DNA of 64,000 nt, from positions 38,281 through 102,280 of the forward strand of contig LNDS01000011.1 of assembly GCA_001464835.1 (NCBI GenBank), read 5' to 3'. The notes under the pieces were generated by a model, which worked only from the letters and a program-made list of their open reading frames with translations, was not told where the DNA came from and did no database searches. Below, piece by piece: positions 43,487-51,240 of this stretch. Source of the DNA: Rhizobiales bacterium Ga0077525 (GTDB lineage: Bacteria > Pseudomonadota > Alphaproteobacteria > Rhizobiales > Xanthobacteraceae). The translations under genes and the position numbers were made by a program. The first letter of the stretch is position 1, and each line of letters opens with the position of its first letter.

Positions 43487-44677
43487 TCATCGTTCCACCA
43501 GGGCGATGCGGCTGTTGTAGATATTCATGAACAGCGACGTCGTCAGACTGATGGTGAGATAGACCGCCATGGTGATGGCGACGACTTCGACCGCCTGCCC
43601 GGTCTGGTTCAGCACCGTGCCGGTGAAGATCTGCACCAGGTCGGGATAGCCGATGGCCACGGCAAGAGTCGAATTCTTGGTCAGGTTGAGATACTGGCTG
43701 GTGAGCGGCGGGATGATGACGCGCATCGCCTGCGGCACCACGATCAGCCGCAAGGTCGGCGGCGACCGCAGGCCCAGCGAATAGGACGCTTCGGTCTGGC
43801 CATGCGACACCGCGCGAATGCCGGCACGCACCACCTCGGCGATGAAAGCCGCGGTATAGATCGACAGGCCGAACAGCAAGGCGGCGAATTCCGGCAGCAC
43901 CTCGATGCCGCCGCTCATGTTGAAGCGGCCGGCTTCCGGGTAGCTAAAAGTCAGCGGCAAGCCGGCGGCAAAGAACACGGCAAGCGGAACGCCGACGATC
44001 AGGCCGAGCGAGACGAGGAACACCGGCGCTTGCTGGCCGGTCTTGTCCTGCCGCTTCTTCGCCCACCGATAATAGACGATCGAGCCAATAATGCCGGCGG
44101 CGAGTGCTATCAGAACGAACTGAAAACCGGATTGCGCCACCGGCTCCGGCATGAACAGGCCGCGATTGTTGAGGAACGCACCGCCGGGAATTTTGACGCT
44201 GTCGCGCAAATCAGGCAACGCCTTGAGCACGGCGTTGTACCAGAACAGAAGTTGCAGCAGCAGCGGGATATTGCGGATGATCTCGACATAGCCGCTGGCG
44301 GCCTTGTTGACGAGCCAGTTCTTCGATAGGCGCGCGATACCGACGATGAAACCGATGATAGTGGCGAAGACAATGCCGATGGCGGCGACCAGAAGCGTGT
44401 TCAACAGGCCGACCCAGAAGGCGCGCCCGTAAGTCGACTGATTGGTGTAGGAAATCATCGACTGGCTGATGTCGAAGCCGGCGGTCTGCTCCCAGAAGCC
44501 GAAGCCGGACGCGATATTGGCCTTTCGCAGATTATCGATCGCGTTGGACGCTGCGCCCCACACCAGGAATCCGATGACCGCGCACAGAGCGACCTGATAG
44601 GCGATGCTCCGGACCTTGGGGTCGTTGTAGAACGGTACGCGCGCAGGCGGTGATCCCGCTCGAAGGTCAATCGACAT
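43487..44677 (-). CDS. aapQ: General L-amino acid ABC transporter permease AapQ
   Basis: A 396-residue permease partner of AapM. TM1 is SIAYQVALCAVIGFLVWG, a helix bearing LLNTLLVAAIGIVFATIIGFIVGIAR follows, and the coupling loop is AEVVRAGIRAVSHGQTEASYSLGLRSPPTLRLIVVPQAMRV. The insertion between these (about 160-230) is typical of AapQ. A 215-base gap containing a strong stem separates it from aapJ. Confidence 0.94.
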   Translation of the reverse strand: MSIDLRAGSPPARVPFYNDPKVRSIAYQVALCAVIGFLVWGAASNAIDNLRKANIASGFGFWEQTAGFDISQSMISYTNQSTYGRAFWVGLLNTLLVAAIGIVFATIIGFIVGIARLSKNWLVNKAASGYVEIIRNIPLLLQLLFWYNAVLKALPDLRDSVKIPGGAFLNNRGLFMPEPVAQSGFQFVLIALAAGIIGSIVYYRWAKKRQDKTGQQAPVFLVSLGLIVGVPLAVFFAAGLPLTFSYPEAGRFNMSGGIEVLPEFAALLFGLSIYTAAFIAEVVRAGIRAVSHGQTEASYSLGLRSPPTLRLIVVPQAMRVIIPPLTSQYLNLTKNSTLAVAIGYPDLVQIFTGTVLNQTGQAVEVVAITMAVYLTISLTTSLFMNIYNSRIALVER

Positions 44678-44827
44678 TTACCCCTCATCCGGGCTCAAAC
44701 GCTGCCCGTTATCTCCAGGCCCGGCATCGGGTAAACCGGCGCCGGCTCTCTTGCGAGATTGAAAGAAGCACGATCCGTGCCGAAACCTGGGCGTCCGGGG
44801 ATATAGATCATGCCCTCGCAACCTCTA

Positions 44828-44867
44828 CCGGACTGCCGTGGAAACCCCTCTCTCCACGGCAGCCCGG
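44828..44867. promoter_or_regulatory. Strong stem-loop in the aapJ-aapQ gap
   Basis: CCGGACTGCCGTGGA (44828-44842) and TCCACGGCAGCCCGG (44853-44867) give a 15-base stem with one G-U/mismatch and a 10-base loop. On the minus (coding) strand it follows the aapJ stop by about 25 bases, where such stems raise binding-protein mRNA over downstream permease mRNA. On the plus strand it is followed by six T, so it would also terminate antisense transcription. Confidence 0.6.
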
Positions 44868-44892
44868 CATTTTTTCAACAACTCACGAGCGC

Positions 44893-45903
44893 TTAGCGGA
44901 CCGGCGGCGCATACTGCAGGCCGCCTTTGCTCCACAGCTTGTTCAGGCCGCGATCGATCTTGAGCGGCGAGCCGGAGCCGACATTGCGATCGAAGCTTTC
45001 GCCGTAATTGCCGACCAGCTTGATGATGTTGAAGGCCCAATCCTTGGGGAGGCCAAGCTGCTCGCCGAAATTGCCTTCGGTGCCGAGCAGACGCTTGATG
45101 TCCGGATTGTCGGACTTGGCCATCTCGGCGACATTGGCCGAGGTGATGCCGAGCTCTTCGGCATTGATCATGGCGTTGAGCGTCCACTTGGCGACGTCGA
45201 ACCACTGGTCGTCACCATGACGAACCGCCGGTCCGAGCGGCTCCTTGGAAATGATCTCCGGCAGCACGATGTGCTCGGCCGCATTGGCGACGCGCAGGCG
45301 TTCCGAATACAGACCGGAGGCGTCGGTGGTGTAGGCATCGCAGCGGCCGGTGTCATAGGCCTTCAACGCTTCGTTGGAGGTCGCGAAGGTCACCGTCTTG
45401 AGCTTCATCTTGTTGGCGCGGAAGTAGTCGGCGAGATTGAGTTCGGTCGTGGTGCCCTGCTGCACGCAGACCGAGGCATCGCCGAGTTCAAGCGCCGACT
45501 TCACCTTGAGCGCGGTGCGCACCATGAAGCCCTGTCCGTCGTAATAGTTGACGCCGACGAAGTTGAGGCCGAGCTGGCTGTCGCGCGACGAGGTCCAGGT
45601 GGTGTTACGCGCGAGAACATCGACTTCGCCGGACTGCAACGCGGTGAAGCGGTCCTTGGCCGACAGCGGCACGAACTTTACCTTCTTGTCATCGCCGAAC
45701 ACGGCGGCGGCAACGGCGCGGCAGAAATCGACATCGAGGCCGGCCCATTTGCCCTGCGCATCCGGCAAGCCGAAGCCGGCCAGCGAGCCGTTGGAGCCGC
45801 AATTGAGAATTCCGCGATCCTTGACGGTTTTGAGCGTCTGGGCGGACGCGCTCGTCGCGCCGAAGACGACGGCGAGAGCGATAATGCTAGCAATCTTTTT
45901 CAT
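44893..45903 (-). CDS. aapJ: General L-amino acid ABC transporter substrate-binding protein AapJ
   Basis: A 336-residue periplasmic receptor. The signal peptide MKKIASIIALAVVFGATSAS ends near AQT, followed by LKTVKDRGILNCGSNGSLAGFGLPDAQGKWAGLDVDFCRAVAAAVFGD, the hallmark start of AapJ. Cys pairs (LNCGS/DFCRA, VCVQQ/GRCDAY) suggest two disulfides. The ATG at 45903 is used; the longer open frame to 46104 is upstream sequence. It heads the aapJQMP operon, which in Rhizobium takes up most L-amino acids and is repressed by nitrogen status. Confidence 0.95.
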   Translation of the reverse strand: MKKIASIIALAVVFGATSASAQTLKTVKDRGILNCGSNGSLAGFGLPDAQGKWAGLDVDFCRAVAAAVFGDDKKVKFVPLSAKDRFTALQSGEVDVLARNTTWTSSRDSQLGLNFVGVNYYDGQGFMVRTALKVKSALELGDASVCVQQGTTTELNLADYFRANKMKLKTVTFATSNEALKAYDTGRCDAYTTDASGLYSERLRVANAAEHIVLPEIISKEPLGPAVRHGDDQWFDVAKWTLNAMINAEELGITSANVAEMAKSDNPDIKRLLGTEGNFGEQLGLPKDWAFNIIKLVGNYGESFDRNVGSGSPLKIDRGLNKLWSKGGLQYAPPVR

Positions 45904-46221
45904 CGGGCAGCCCCATTCATGCGTGGTGAATGCGCCGCTCTTATGGGTGGCTAAGATTCCCCTCAAAGGACAGGCGCAATGCTCTTCAGCATCGCGTTTA
46001 TCCCTAGCCATTCCCCGAGCGGCGCTCTTGTACTGCATCTCAGAACGATTGCGGCATAAGGTCAAGGGCTTAAACGCCGCGCCAAGCGCTAAACGCCAGG
46101 CCACAGGCTTGGCTGCGGGCGAAAGGGCTTAAGTGCTTGCCGATGCCGTCTTCGTAGCCGTATATGGCCTCAAGCACAGGCTGACCTGTTCCATAATTTA
46201 GACGGGATAAAAGAGAACGCC
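45904..46221. other. 318-base divergent gap between aapJ and metC
   Basis: No coding region or recognised riboswitch is visible. The gap must carry promoters for both aapJ and metC. A small hairpin GCGATGCTGAAGAGCATTGCG-type pairing occurs near 45979-45999 but has no terminator features. No SAM-II-like motif was recognised by eye. Confidence 0.4.
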
Positions 46222-47406
46222 ATGGCGAAGACGCCCCAAAAGCCGCTGAAAGCCGAAACGCGCCTGATCGTCGCCGGACGCGATCCGCAAAGCCAGTTCG
46301 GCTTCGTCAATCCGCCGGTCTATCACGCCTCGACCGTTCTCTATCCGACCGCCGAGGATCAGGTCGCGCACCGCTCGCGCTATCAATATGGCCGGCGCGG
46401 CACGCCGACCACCGAAGCGCTTGAAGCGGCATTGTGCGACATGGAAGGCGCCAATTGCGCCGGCGCTGTGCTGGTTCCCTCAGGCCTTGCGGCGATATCG
46501 ACGGCGCTGATGGCGGTCGCCGGCAGCGGCGACCACATTCTCATTACCGACAGCGTCTACCGGCCCACACGCAATTTTTGCGAAGGCGTGTTCAAGCGCA
46601 TGGGCGTCGAGGCGACTTATTACGATCCGCTGATCGGCGCCGATATCGGCCGACTGTTCAAGCCGAACACCAAGGTCGTGTTTGTCGAAGCGCCCGGCTC
46701 GCAGAGCTTCGAAATGCAGGACATCCCGGCCATCGCCAAGGTCGCGCACGACAAGGGCGCGGTGGTGCTGATGGACAATACCTGGGCGACGCCGCTGTAC
46801 TTCAAGGCTTTCGACAAAGGCGTCGATATGTCGATCCAGGCCGGCACCAAATATATCGGCGGCCACTCCGACATCATGTTCGGCTGCGTCACCGCCAATG
46901 CAAGGACATTCCCGGCGCTCAAGGAAACACACGGCCTGATGGGACTATGCGTCGGACCGGACGACATGTTCCTGGCGCTGCGGGGCTTGCGCACCATGGC
47001 GGTGCGGCTCAAGCAGCATCAGGAAGCCGGCCTGAAGGTGGCGCGCTGGCTCGCGGCGCGGCCCGAGGTTGCGCGCGTCATGCATCCGGCTCTGGAAAGC
47101 GATCCGGGACATACGATCTGGAAGCGCGACTTCACCGGCGCATCGGGACTGTTCAGTCTCGAACTTAAGCCCATGAACGAAAAGGCGGTTTACGCCTTCA
47201 TGAACGCACTTCAGTTGTTCGGCATGGGCTTTTCATGGGGCGGCTTCGAAAGCCTGGTCATCATCTTCGATTGCAACGAATACCGCACCGCGACGAAATG
47301 GGCGCCAAGCGGGCCGACCTTGCGCTTTCACATCGGCCTGGAAGACCCCGACGATTTAATTGCCGATCTCGACGACGGGTTCAAGGCGATGGCGGGCACG
47401 CTTTAG
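46222..47406 (+). CDS. metC: Cystathionine beta-lyase
   Basis: A 394-residue PLP enzyme of the Cys/Met metabolism family that cleaves cystathionine to homocysteine, pyruvate and ammonia in methionine biosynthesis. The cofactor lysine is Lys210 in QAGTKYIGGHSDIMFG. Other signatures are QYGRRGTPTTEALEAALCDMEGA, VPSGLAAISTALMAV and VVLMDNTWATPLYF. GGHSD after the lysine, rather than the GH(S/N)D of gamma-synthases with longer spacing, favours the beta-lyase. The start is preceded by AAAAGAGAAC. It converges on the lipid-carrier cluster, with one base between the stops. Confidence 0.93.
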   Translation: MAKTPQKPLKAETRLIVAGRDPQSQFGFVNPPVYHASTVLYPTAEDQVAHRSRYQYGRRGTPTTEALEAALCDMEGANCAGAVLVPSGLAAISTALMAVAGSGDHILITDSVYRPTRNFCEGVFKRMGVEATYYDPLIGADIGRLFKPNTKVVFVEAPGSQSFEMQDIPAIAKVAHDKGAVVLMDNTWATPLYFKAFDKGVDMSIQAGTKYIGGHSDIMFGCVTANARTFPALKETHGLMGLCVGPDDMFLALRGLRTMAVRLKQHQEAGLKVARWLAARPEVARVMHPALESDPGHTIWKRDFTGASGLFSLELKPMNEKAVYAFMNALQLFGMGFSWGGFESLVIIFDCNEYRTATKWAPSGPTLRFHIGLEDPDDLIADLDDGFKAMAGTL

Positions 47407-47407
47407 T

Positions 47408-47740
47408 TTAAGCTGCGGCGATTCCGCCGCGCCGTTCGCGCTTGATGAAATACAGATTGCGTAGATACACGAACACCCCGAAGCCCTGCCCCAGGATGAA
47501 GACCGGGTCCTTGATGTAAAGCGCGTAGCCAAACAGAAGCAGGCCGCCGCCGATTGAAAAAAACCAGAACGCCAGCGGGATCACGCTCTTGCCGGCACGT
47601 TCGGACGCGATCCACTGGACCACGAAACGCATGGTGAAGAGCGCCTGTCCGCAATAGCCGAGCAACACTACCCAGGTGAGCTTCACCAAAAACACATCGT
47701 GGATGTAATTGCCTACCGACTGCGATAAATCGACTAACAT
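47408..47740 (-). CDS. Lipid A-disaccharide synthase N-terminal domain (LAB_N) membrane protein
   Basis: A 110-residue membrane protein with about three helices. The family pattern LVKLTWVVLLGYCGQALFTMRFVVQWIASERAGKSVIPLAFWFFSIGGGLLLFGYALYIKDPVFILGQG is complete. LAB_N proteins are unrelated to the catalytic part of LpxB and accompany GT2/GT39 lipid-modification genes. It starts directly after the GT2 stop codon with no gap, and is the last gene of the four-gene cluster. It may act as a flippase-like or accessory subunit; function unknown. Confidence 0.9.
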   Translation of the reverse strand: MLVDLSQSVGNYIHDVFLVKLTWVVLLGYCGQALFTMRFVVQWIASERAGKSVIPLAFWFFSIGGGLLLFGYALYIKDPVFILGQGFGVFVYLRNLYFIKRERRGGIAAA

Positions 47741-48469
47741 TCAACTCTCCACGATTTCCGGTACACGTTTTTTGCGGCGGATCAGCCACCACACCCCGGC
47801 GAGGTCCAGAATGCCGACCCACAGCCGGTCCCATAATCCGTAATTCGACACGCCGGTATGGCGCGAACGGTCGATCACATCTACATAACCGATAGTGAAG
47901 CCGTCGCGCTTGACCAGCGCAGGCAGAAAACGATGCAAGCCATCGAAATACGGCAGGCTCAAGAATATGTCGCGGCGGAACGCCTTCAATCCGCAGCCGG
48001 TGTCGCGGGTGCCATCACGCAGCACCGCGCCGCGCACCGCGTTGGCGATGCGCGACTGGAAACTCTTGAACTTGCCTTTGCGCCCCGTTCGTTGTCCCGC
48101 AACCATACCCATCGCCGGGCTGCCTGCTTCCAAAGTGCGCAGCATCGCCGGGATGAAGGCCGGATCGTTCTGCCCGTCGCCATCAATCGTCACCACGATG
48201 GGCGCGCGCGCCGCGGTGACGCCGGAGCGCACCGCCGCCGACTGGCCGCAGGACTGCTTGTGGCGGACGCGGCGCAAATAAGGATAAAGCGCCATCAGCC
48301 GTTGCAGTTCGGCCTCGGTGCCGTCGGTCGAGCCGTCATTGACGTAGACGATCTCGAATGGCCACTGGCCTTGCAGCGCGGCGGCGATCTCGGCGACCAA
48401 AGGCGCGATATTGCCGGTCTCGTTGCGGACCGGCACGACCACGGCGACGTCGGGATGATTGTTATTCAT
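47741..48469 (-). CDS. Family 2 glycosyltransferase (polyprenyl-phosphate sugar transferase-like)
   Basis: A 242-residue GT2 enzyme. It begins VAVVVPVRNETGNIAPLVAEI; the nucleotide-binding strand is IVYVNDGSTDGTEAEL and the DxD-type motif is TIDGDGQNDPAF. Further landmarks are GLKAFRRDIFLSLPYFDGLHRFLPALV and SRHTGVSNYGLWDRLWVGILDL. The sequence resembles DPM1/ArnC/RgtE-type enzymes that load a sugar onto undecaprenyl or dodecaprenyl phosphate at the cytoplasmic face. Only one short C-terminal hydrophobic segment is present. The downstream LAB_N and upstream PAP2 and GT39 genes fit a pathway that delivers this sugar to an envelope lipid. The sugar is unknown. Confidence 0.9.
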   Translation of the reverse strand: MNNNHPDVAVVVPVRNETGNIAPLVAEIAAALQGQWPFEIVYVNDGSTDGTEAELQRLMALYPYLRRVRHKQSCGQSAAVRSGVTAARAPIVVTIDGDGQNDPAFIPAMLRTLEAGSPAMGMVAGQRTGRKGKFKSFQSRIANAVRGAVLRDGTRDTGCGLKAFRRDIFLSLPYFDGLHRFLPALVKRDGFTIGYVDVIDRSRHTGVSNYGLWDRLWVGILDLAGVWWLIRRKKRVPEIVES

Positions 48470-48481
48470 GGCTGCTCTTTA

Positions 48482-49345
48482 TTAAGCCAACAGTTCACGG
48501 GCAACCGATTTGAGCCGGCGCAGCGACGGCCCCGGGTATTGCACCAATTGCCCGTCGGCCGAAATCGAAAAACCCAGCCTTTGCAGGGCAAACCAGCGCC
48601 GAACCAACAGGACGCCGATAATCCCGGTCAGCGCGCCGAGCGCCACATCGGTCGGATAATGCGCCCGCACCACGACCCGGCTGGCCAGGATTAGCAGCGC
48701 ATAGATCAGAAGCACCGTCCTTGCGCGCGGAAACAGAGTGGCGAAAGCGGCCAGCACCGCGAAGGCCGCCGTGCCGTGGCCCGACGGCAGGCTGGCGTAA
48801 GACGGCGTCCAGTAAAACGGATCGAACAGATAAGGATTGACCGAACCGCCGACGCCGGGCCGGGCACGGCCGATCATGTTCTTGACGATTGCGGCAAATA
48901 GCCCGGGCGCGCCGATGGCGACGAACAGAAAGCCGACGCGCACCATCAGCGCCGCCACGACCGCGCGCGACATGGCGGACAGATTCTGCGGCAATGCCGC
49001 AAGCGCCAGAAACAGAAGGCCGAGCGGCCACAGGAACCAGCCGGATTTGCCAAAATCGGTGATCCAGTCGAAGAACGCGACCACGAAATGCGCGAGACGG
49101 TGCGTGGCATTGGCCGCCGCCGCATCGATGAAGATCATGCCGAAAATGAACACGGCAACGACGATCGCCGCCCAAACCGCCAGACGCTGTGGATCATCGA
49201 ACCAGGGAAAGCCGATCCGCCAAGGCTGCGCGCCATAGCTTTGAATCGGCCGCGTCAGCCGCTTGAGCGCATAAGCCACCGTCGCCGCGCAACGCCGCAA
49301 TGCCGATAAAGTCGCGCCCCGCGCTCCGCTGGCCGCGACGCTCAT
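48482..49345 (-). CDS. PAP2-family phosphatase, membrane-bound
   Basis: A 287-residue integral phosphatase. The three catalytic motifs are intact: KNMIGRARP (KX6RP), PSGHGTAAFAV (PSGH) and SRVVVRAHYPTD (SRX5HX3D). Five to six membrane helices surround them. Family members dephosphorylate undecaprenyl pyrophosphate or the 1- or 4'-phosphate of lipid A (LpxE/LpxF). Its ATG overlaps the GT39 stop by four bases (ATGA) and GT2 begins 12 bases after it, so these genes are translated as one operon. Given that neighbourhood, lipid A dephosphorylation before sugar addition, or recycling of the lipid carrier, are the two main possibilities. Confidence 0.9.
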   Translation of the reverse strand: MSVAASGARGATLSALRRCAATVAYALKRLTRPIQSYGAQPWRIGFPWFDDPQRLAVWAAIVVAVFIFGMIFIDAAAANATHRLAHFVVAFFDWITDFGKSGWFLWPLGLLFLALAALPQNLSAMSRAVVAALMVRVGFLFVAIGAPGLFAAIVKNMIGRARPGVGGSVNPYLFDPFYWTPSYASLPSGHGTAAFAVLAAFATLFPRARTVLLIYALLILASRVVVRAHYPTDVALGALTGIIGVLLVRRWFALQRLGFSISADGQLVQYPGPSLRRLKSVARELLA

Positions 49346-51087
49346 GGCGCCGCCGTGCGAAACACCGCCATGGCGAAGGCCTTGCCATTGCTGATGTTGA
49401 AGCCCTCGATGCGCTGGCTCAACGTATAGCGCAGGCCGACGGAATCAGCGCGCTGCGTGAAGCTGCGCTCGCTGCCTTTATCGACCAGCGCAAAGCGGCA
49501 CGCGCCGCCATTGAGGAATTCAGCAGCGCCCGCGCCGTCGGTGAACTTGGTATCGGTGCCGGCGAGAAACACCAGACTCGGCTCCTGATAGGCAAAGGTC
49601 GACGCCAGATGCGGACTGGCGCAACCGCTGGCGCGGATGTTCTCGGCCACCAGCGCGCTTGGAAACAAGGCCGGCAGCATCGGAAAGGCCACGGCATAAA
49701 CCGTGATGGCGATGAACACGGCCGACGCCATGCCGCGCAGCAGCGCGCGCTCGGGCCCGTCGACGTCGTATAGCCACCAGGCGAACAGGCCGAATATCAG
49801 CGCCGCCGCCGCGAACGGCCAGGCGACGAGGCCGAGATCGCGGCTCATCATGAAGAACCCGACCGGCACCGCGATGGCGATGACCGCGGGAAACAGGAAC
49901 CAGCCGACCGTGCCGCGCGTCAGCCATCGCTTGTTGTAAAGCCCGCCGCCTTCGACAATGCCGGCAATCAGGATGGCGATCGCCGGATAGAGCGGCAGCA
50001 CATAATGCGGCAGCTTGGTCATGACGATCTCGAACACGATCCAGGACGGAATGACCCAGGCGAGCAGAAAGCGCGCGCCGGGCTCGCGCCGCGCTTTCCA
50101 AATCGTCGGCGCAGCCAGCCCGGCCAATATCGACCCCGGCCAGAACGTCACCCAGAACAGCAGCAGATAAAGGCCCGGCGGCGCGCCATGCGCCTCCTGT
50201 CCGCTGGTGATCTTGGCCAGCATGTCGTCGCCGACCGCCTTCATGAAGAAGTCGTCGCCGGATTTGGCGACAATGGCGATGAACCAAGGCGACACCAGCA
50301 CAACGAGCCAGAGAAGCCCGAGAAGCAGCCGCAATTGCTTGAGCCAGCGCACCGAACGATCAGCAATCGACAAGGCCACCGCCGTCAGGCCGACGAACAT
50401 CAGGATCAGCGGCCCCTTGATCAATACGCCGGCGGCGAGCGCGGTCCACATGATTGCCGGCGTCTGCCAAGGAATGGCACGTTCCGGCGTGCGCCGGCAT
50501 GACATATAGATGCGCGCCATCGCGCCCATCGCCGCGACGCTGGTGAGCAACAGCATGGCGTCGGTTTTGGCCAGCCGTGCCTCGACGCCGAGCAGGATCG
50601 AACTCGCCATCATCAGCGCCGCCAGCAGCGCGGTGCGGCGCGCGACAAAGGCCAAGGCCGCCCAATAGGTCAACAGCACCGCGCCGGTCGCGCCGATCAA
50701 GGACGGGATGCGATAGAGCCAGATCGTGGTGAGTGCCTTCGGCACGCCGAGCGCTTCGCCGGCCTTCACCGCGACGGCCTGCATCCAGTAGATGCCGACC
50801 GGTTTCTTGTAGCGAACCTCGTCCTGGAAGCGGATATCGACATAGTCGCCGCTCTCGACCATCTGCTTGGTGGCCTGCGCGAAGCGCGCCTCGTCGCGAT
50901 CGACCGGCGGGATCTGGAAGAAGCCCGGCAGGAAGGCCAGCAGGCAGAAGGCCAACAGCAGGACGACCGCCCGGCCATGCGAAGCGGCGGCAAGGTCGAG
51001 CGCGGCGGAAAGCCCGCGCGCGGGGACCGGGGTTGACTGCACGTCGTCGGTGGTCGTGGTCACGGGCGCGCGCTCATGCTCGGGCAA
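49342..51087 (-). CDS. ArnT/RgtA-like family 39 membrane glycosyltransferase
   Basis: A 581-residue enzyme with about 12 membrane helices (from AVVLLLAFCLLAFLPGFF). The catalytic first periplasmic loop carries PPVDRDEARFAQATKQMVESGDYVDIRFQDEVRYKKPVGIYWMQA, the GT39 Asp-Glu motif and the GT-C signature. This family moves a sugar from polyprenyl phosphate to lipid A or core oligosaccharide in the periplasm (L-Ara4N for ArnT; galacturonic acid for Rhizobium RgtA-D). It heads an operon with a PAP2 phosphatase, a GT2 and LAB_N, which completes a plausible carrier-loading and transfer route. The C-terminal 100 residues are periplasmic. Sugar and acceptor are unknown. Confidence 0.9.
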   Translation of the reverse strand: MPEHERAPVTTTTDDVQSTPVPARGLSAALDLAAASHGRAVVLLLAFCLLAFLPGFFQIPPVDRDEARFAQATKQMVESGDYVDIRFQDEVRYKKPVGIYWMQAVAVKAGEALGVPKALTTIWLYRIPSLIGATGAVLLTYWAALAFVARRTALLAALMMASSILLGVEARLAKTDAMLLLTSVAAMGAMARIYMSCRRTPERAIPWQTPAIMWTALAAGVLIKGPLILMFVGLTAVALSIADRSVRWLKQLRLLLGLLWLVVLVSPWFIAIVAKSGDDFFMKAVGDDMLAKITSGQEAHGAPPGLYLLLFWVTFWPGSILAGLAAPTIWKARREPGARFLLAWVIPSWIVFEIVMTKLPHYVLPLYPAIAILIAGIVEGGGLYNKRWLTRGTVGWFLFPAVIAIAVPVGFFMMSRDLGLVAWPFAAAALIFGLFAWWLYDVDGPERALLRGMASAVFIAITVYAVAFPMLPALFPSALVAENIRASGCASPHLASTFAYQEPSLVFLAGTDTKFTDGAGAAEFLNGGACRFALVDKGSERSFTQRADSVGLRYTLSQRIEGFNISNGKAFAMAVFRTAAP

Positions 51088-51240
51088 TAAAAAGGGCCAA
51101 ATACTGGTCTAGTCCATAGGCGAAACCGCCCCGGCGGGCCAAACGGGATTCCAGTTTTGCGGTGAACTCGCCAGCCCCCGTTGCACAATAGGCACAGGCC
51201 TTTGAGTCTGTCATTTCAACTGTCGGGCGATCATGTGCGG

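Noticed and set aside
42103..43530. A 475-codon plus-strand open frame
   Set aside because: Antisense to aapP and aapM; composition (His, Arg, Asp and Gln runs) is that of a shadow frame.
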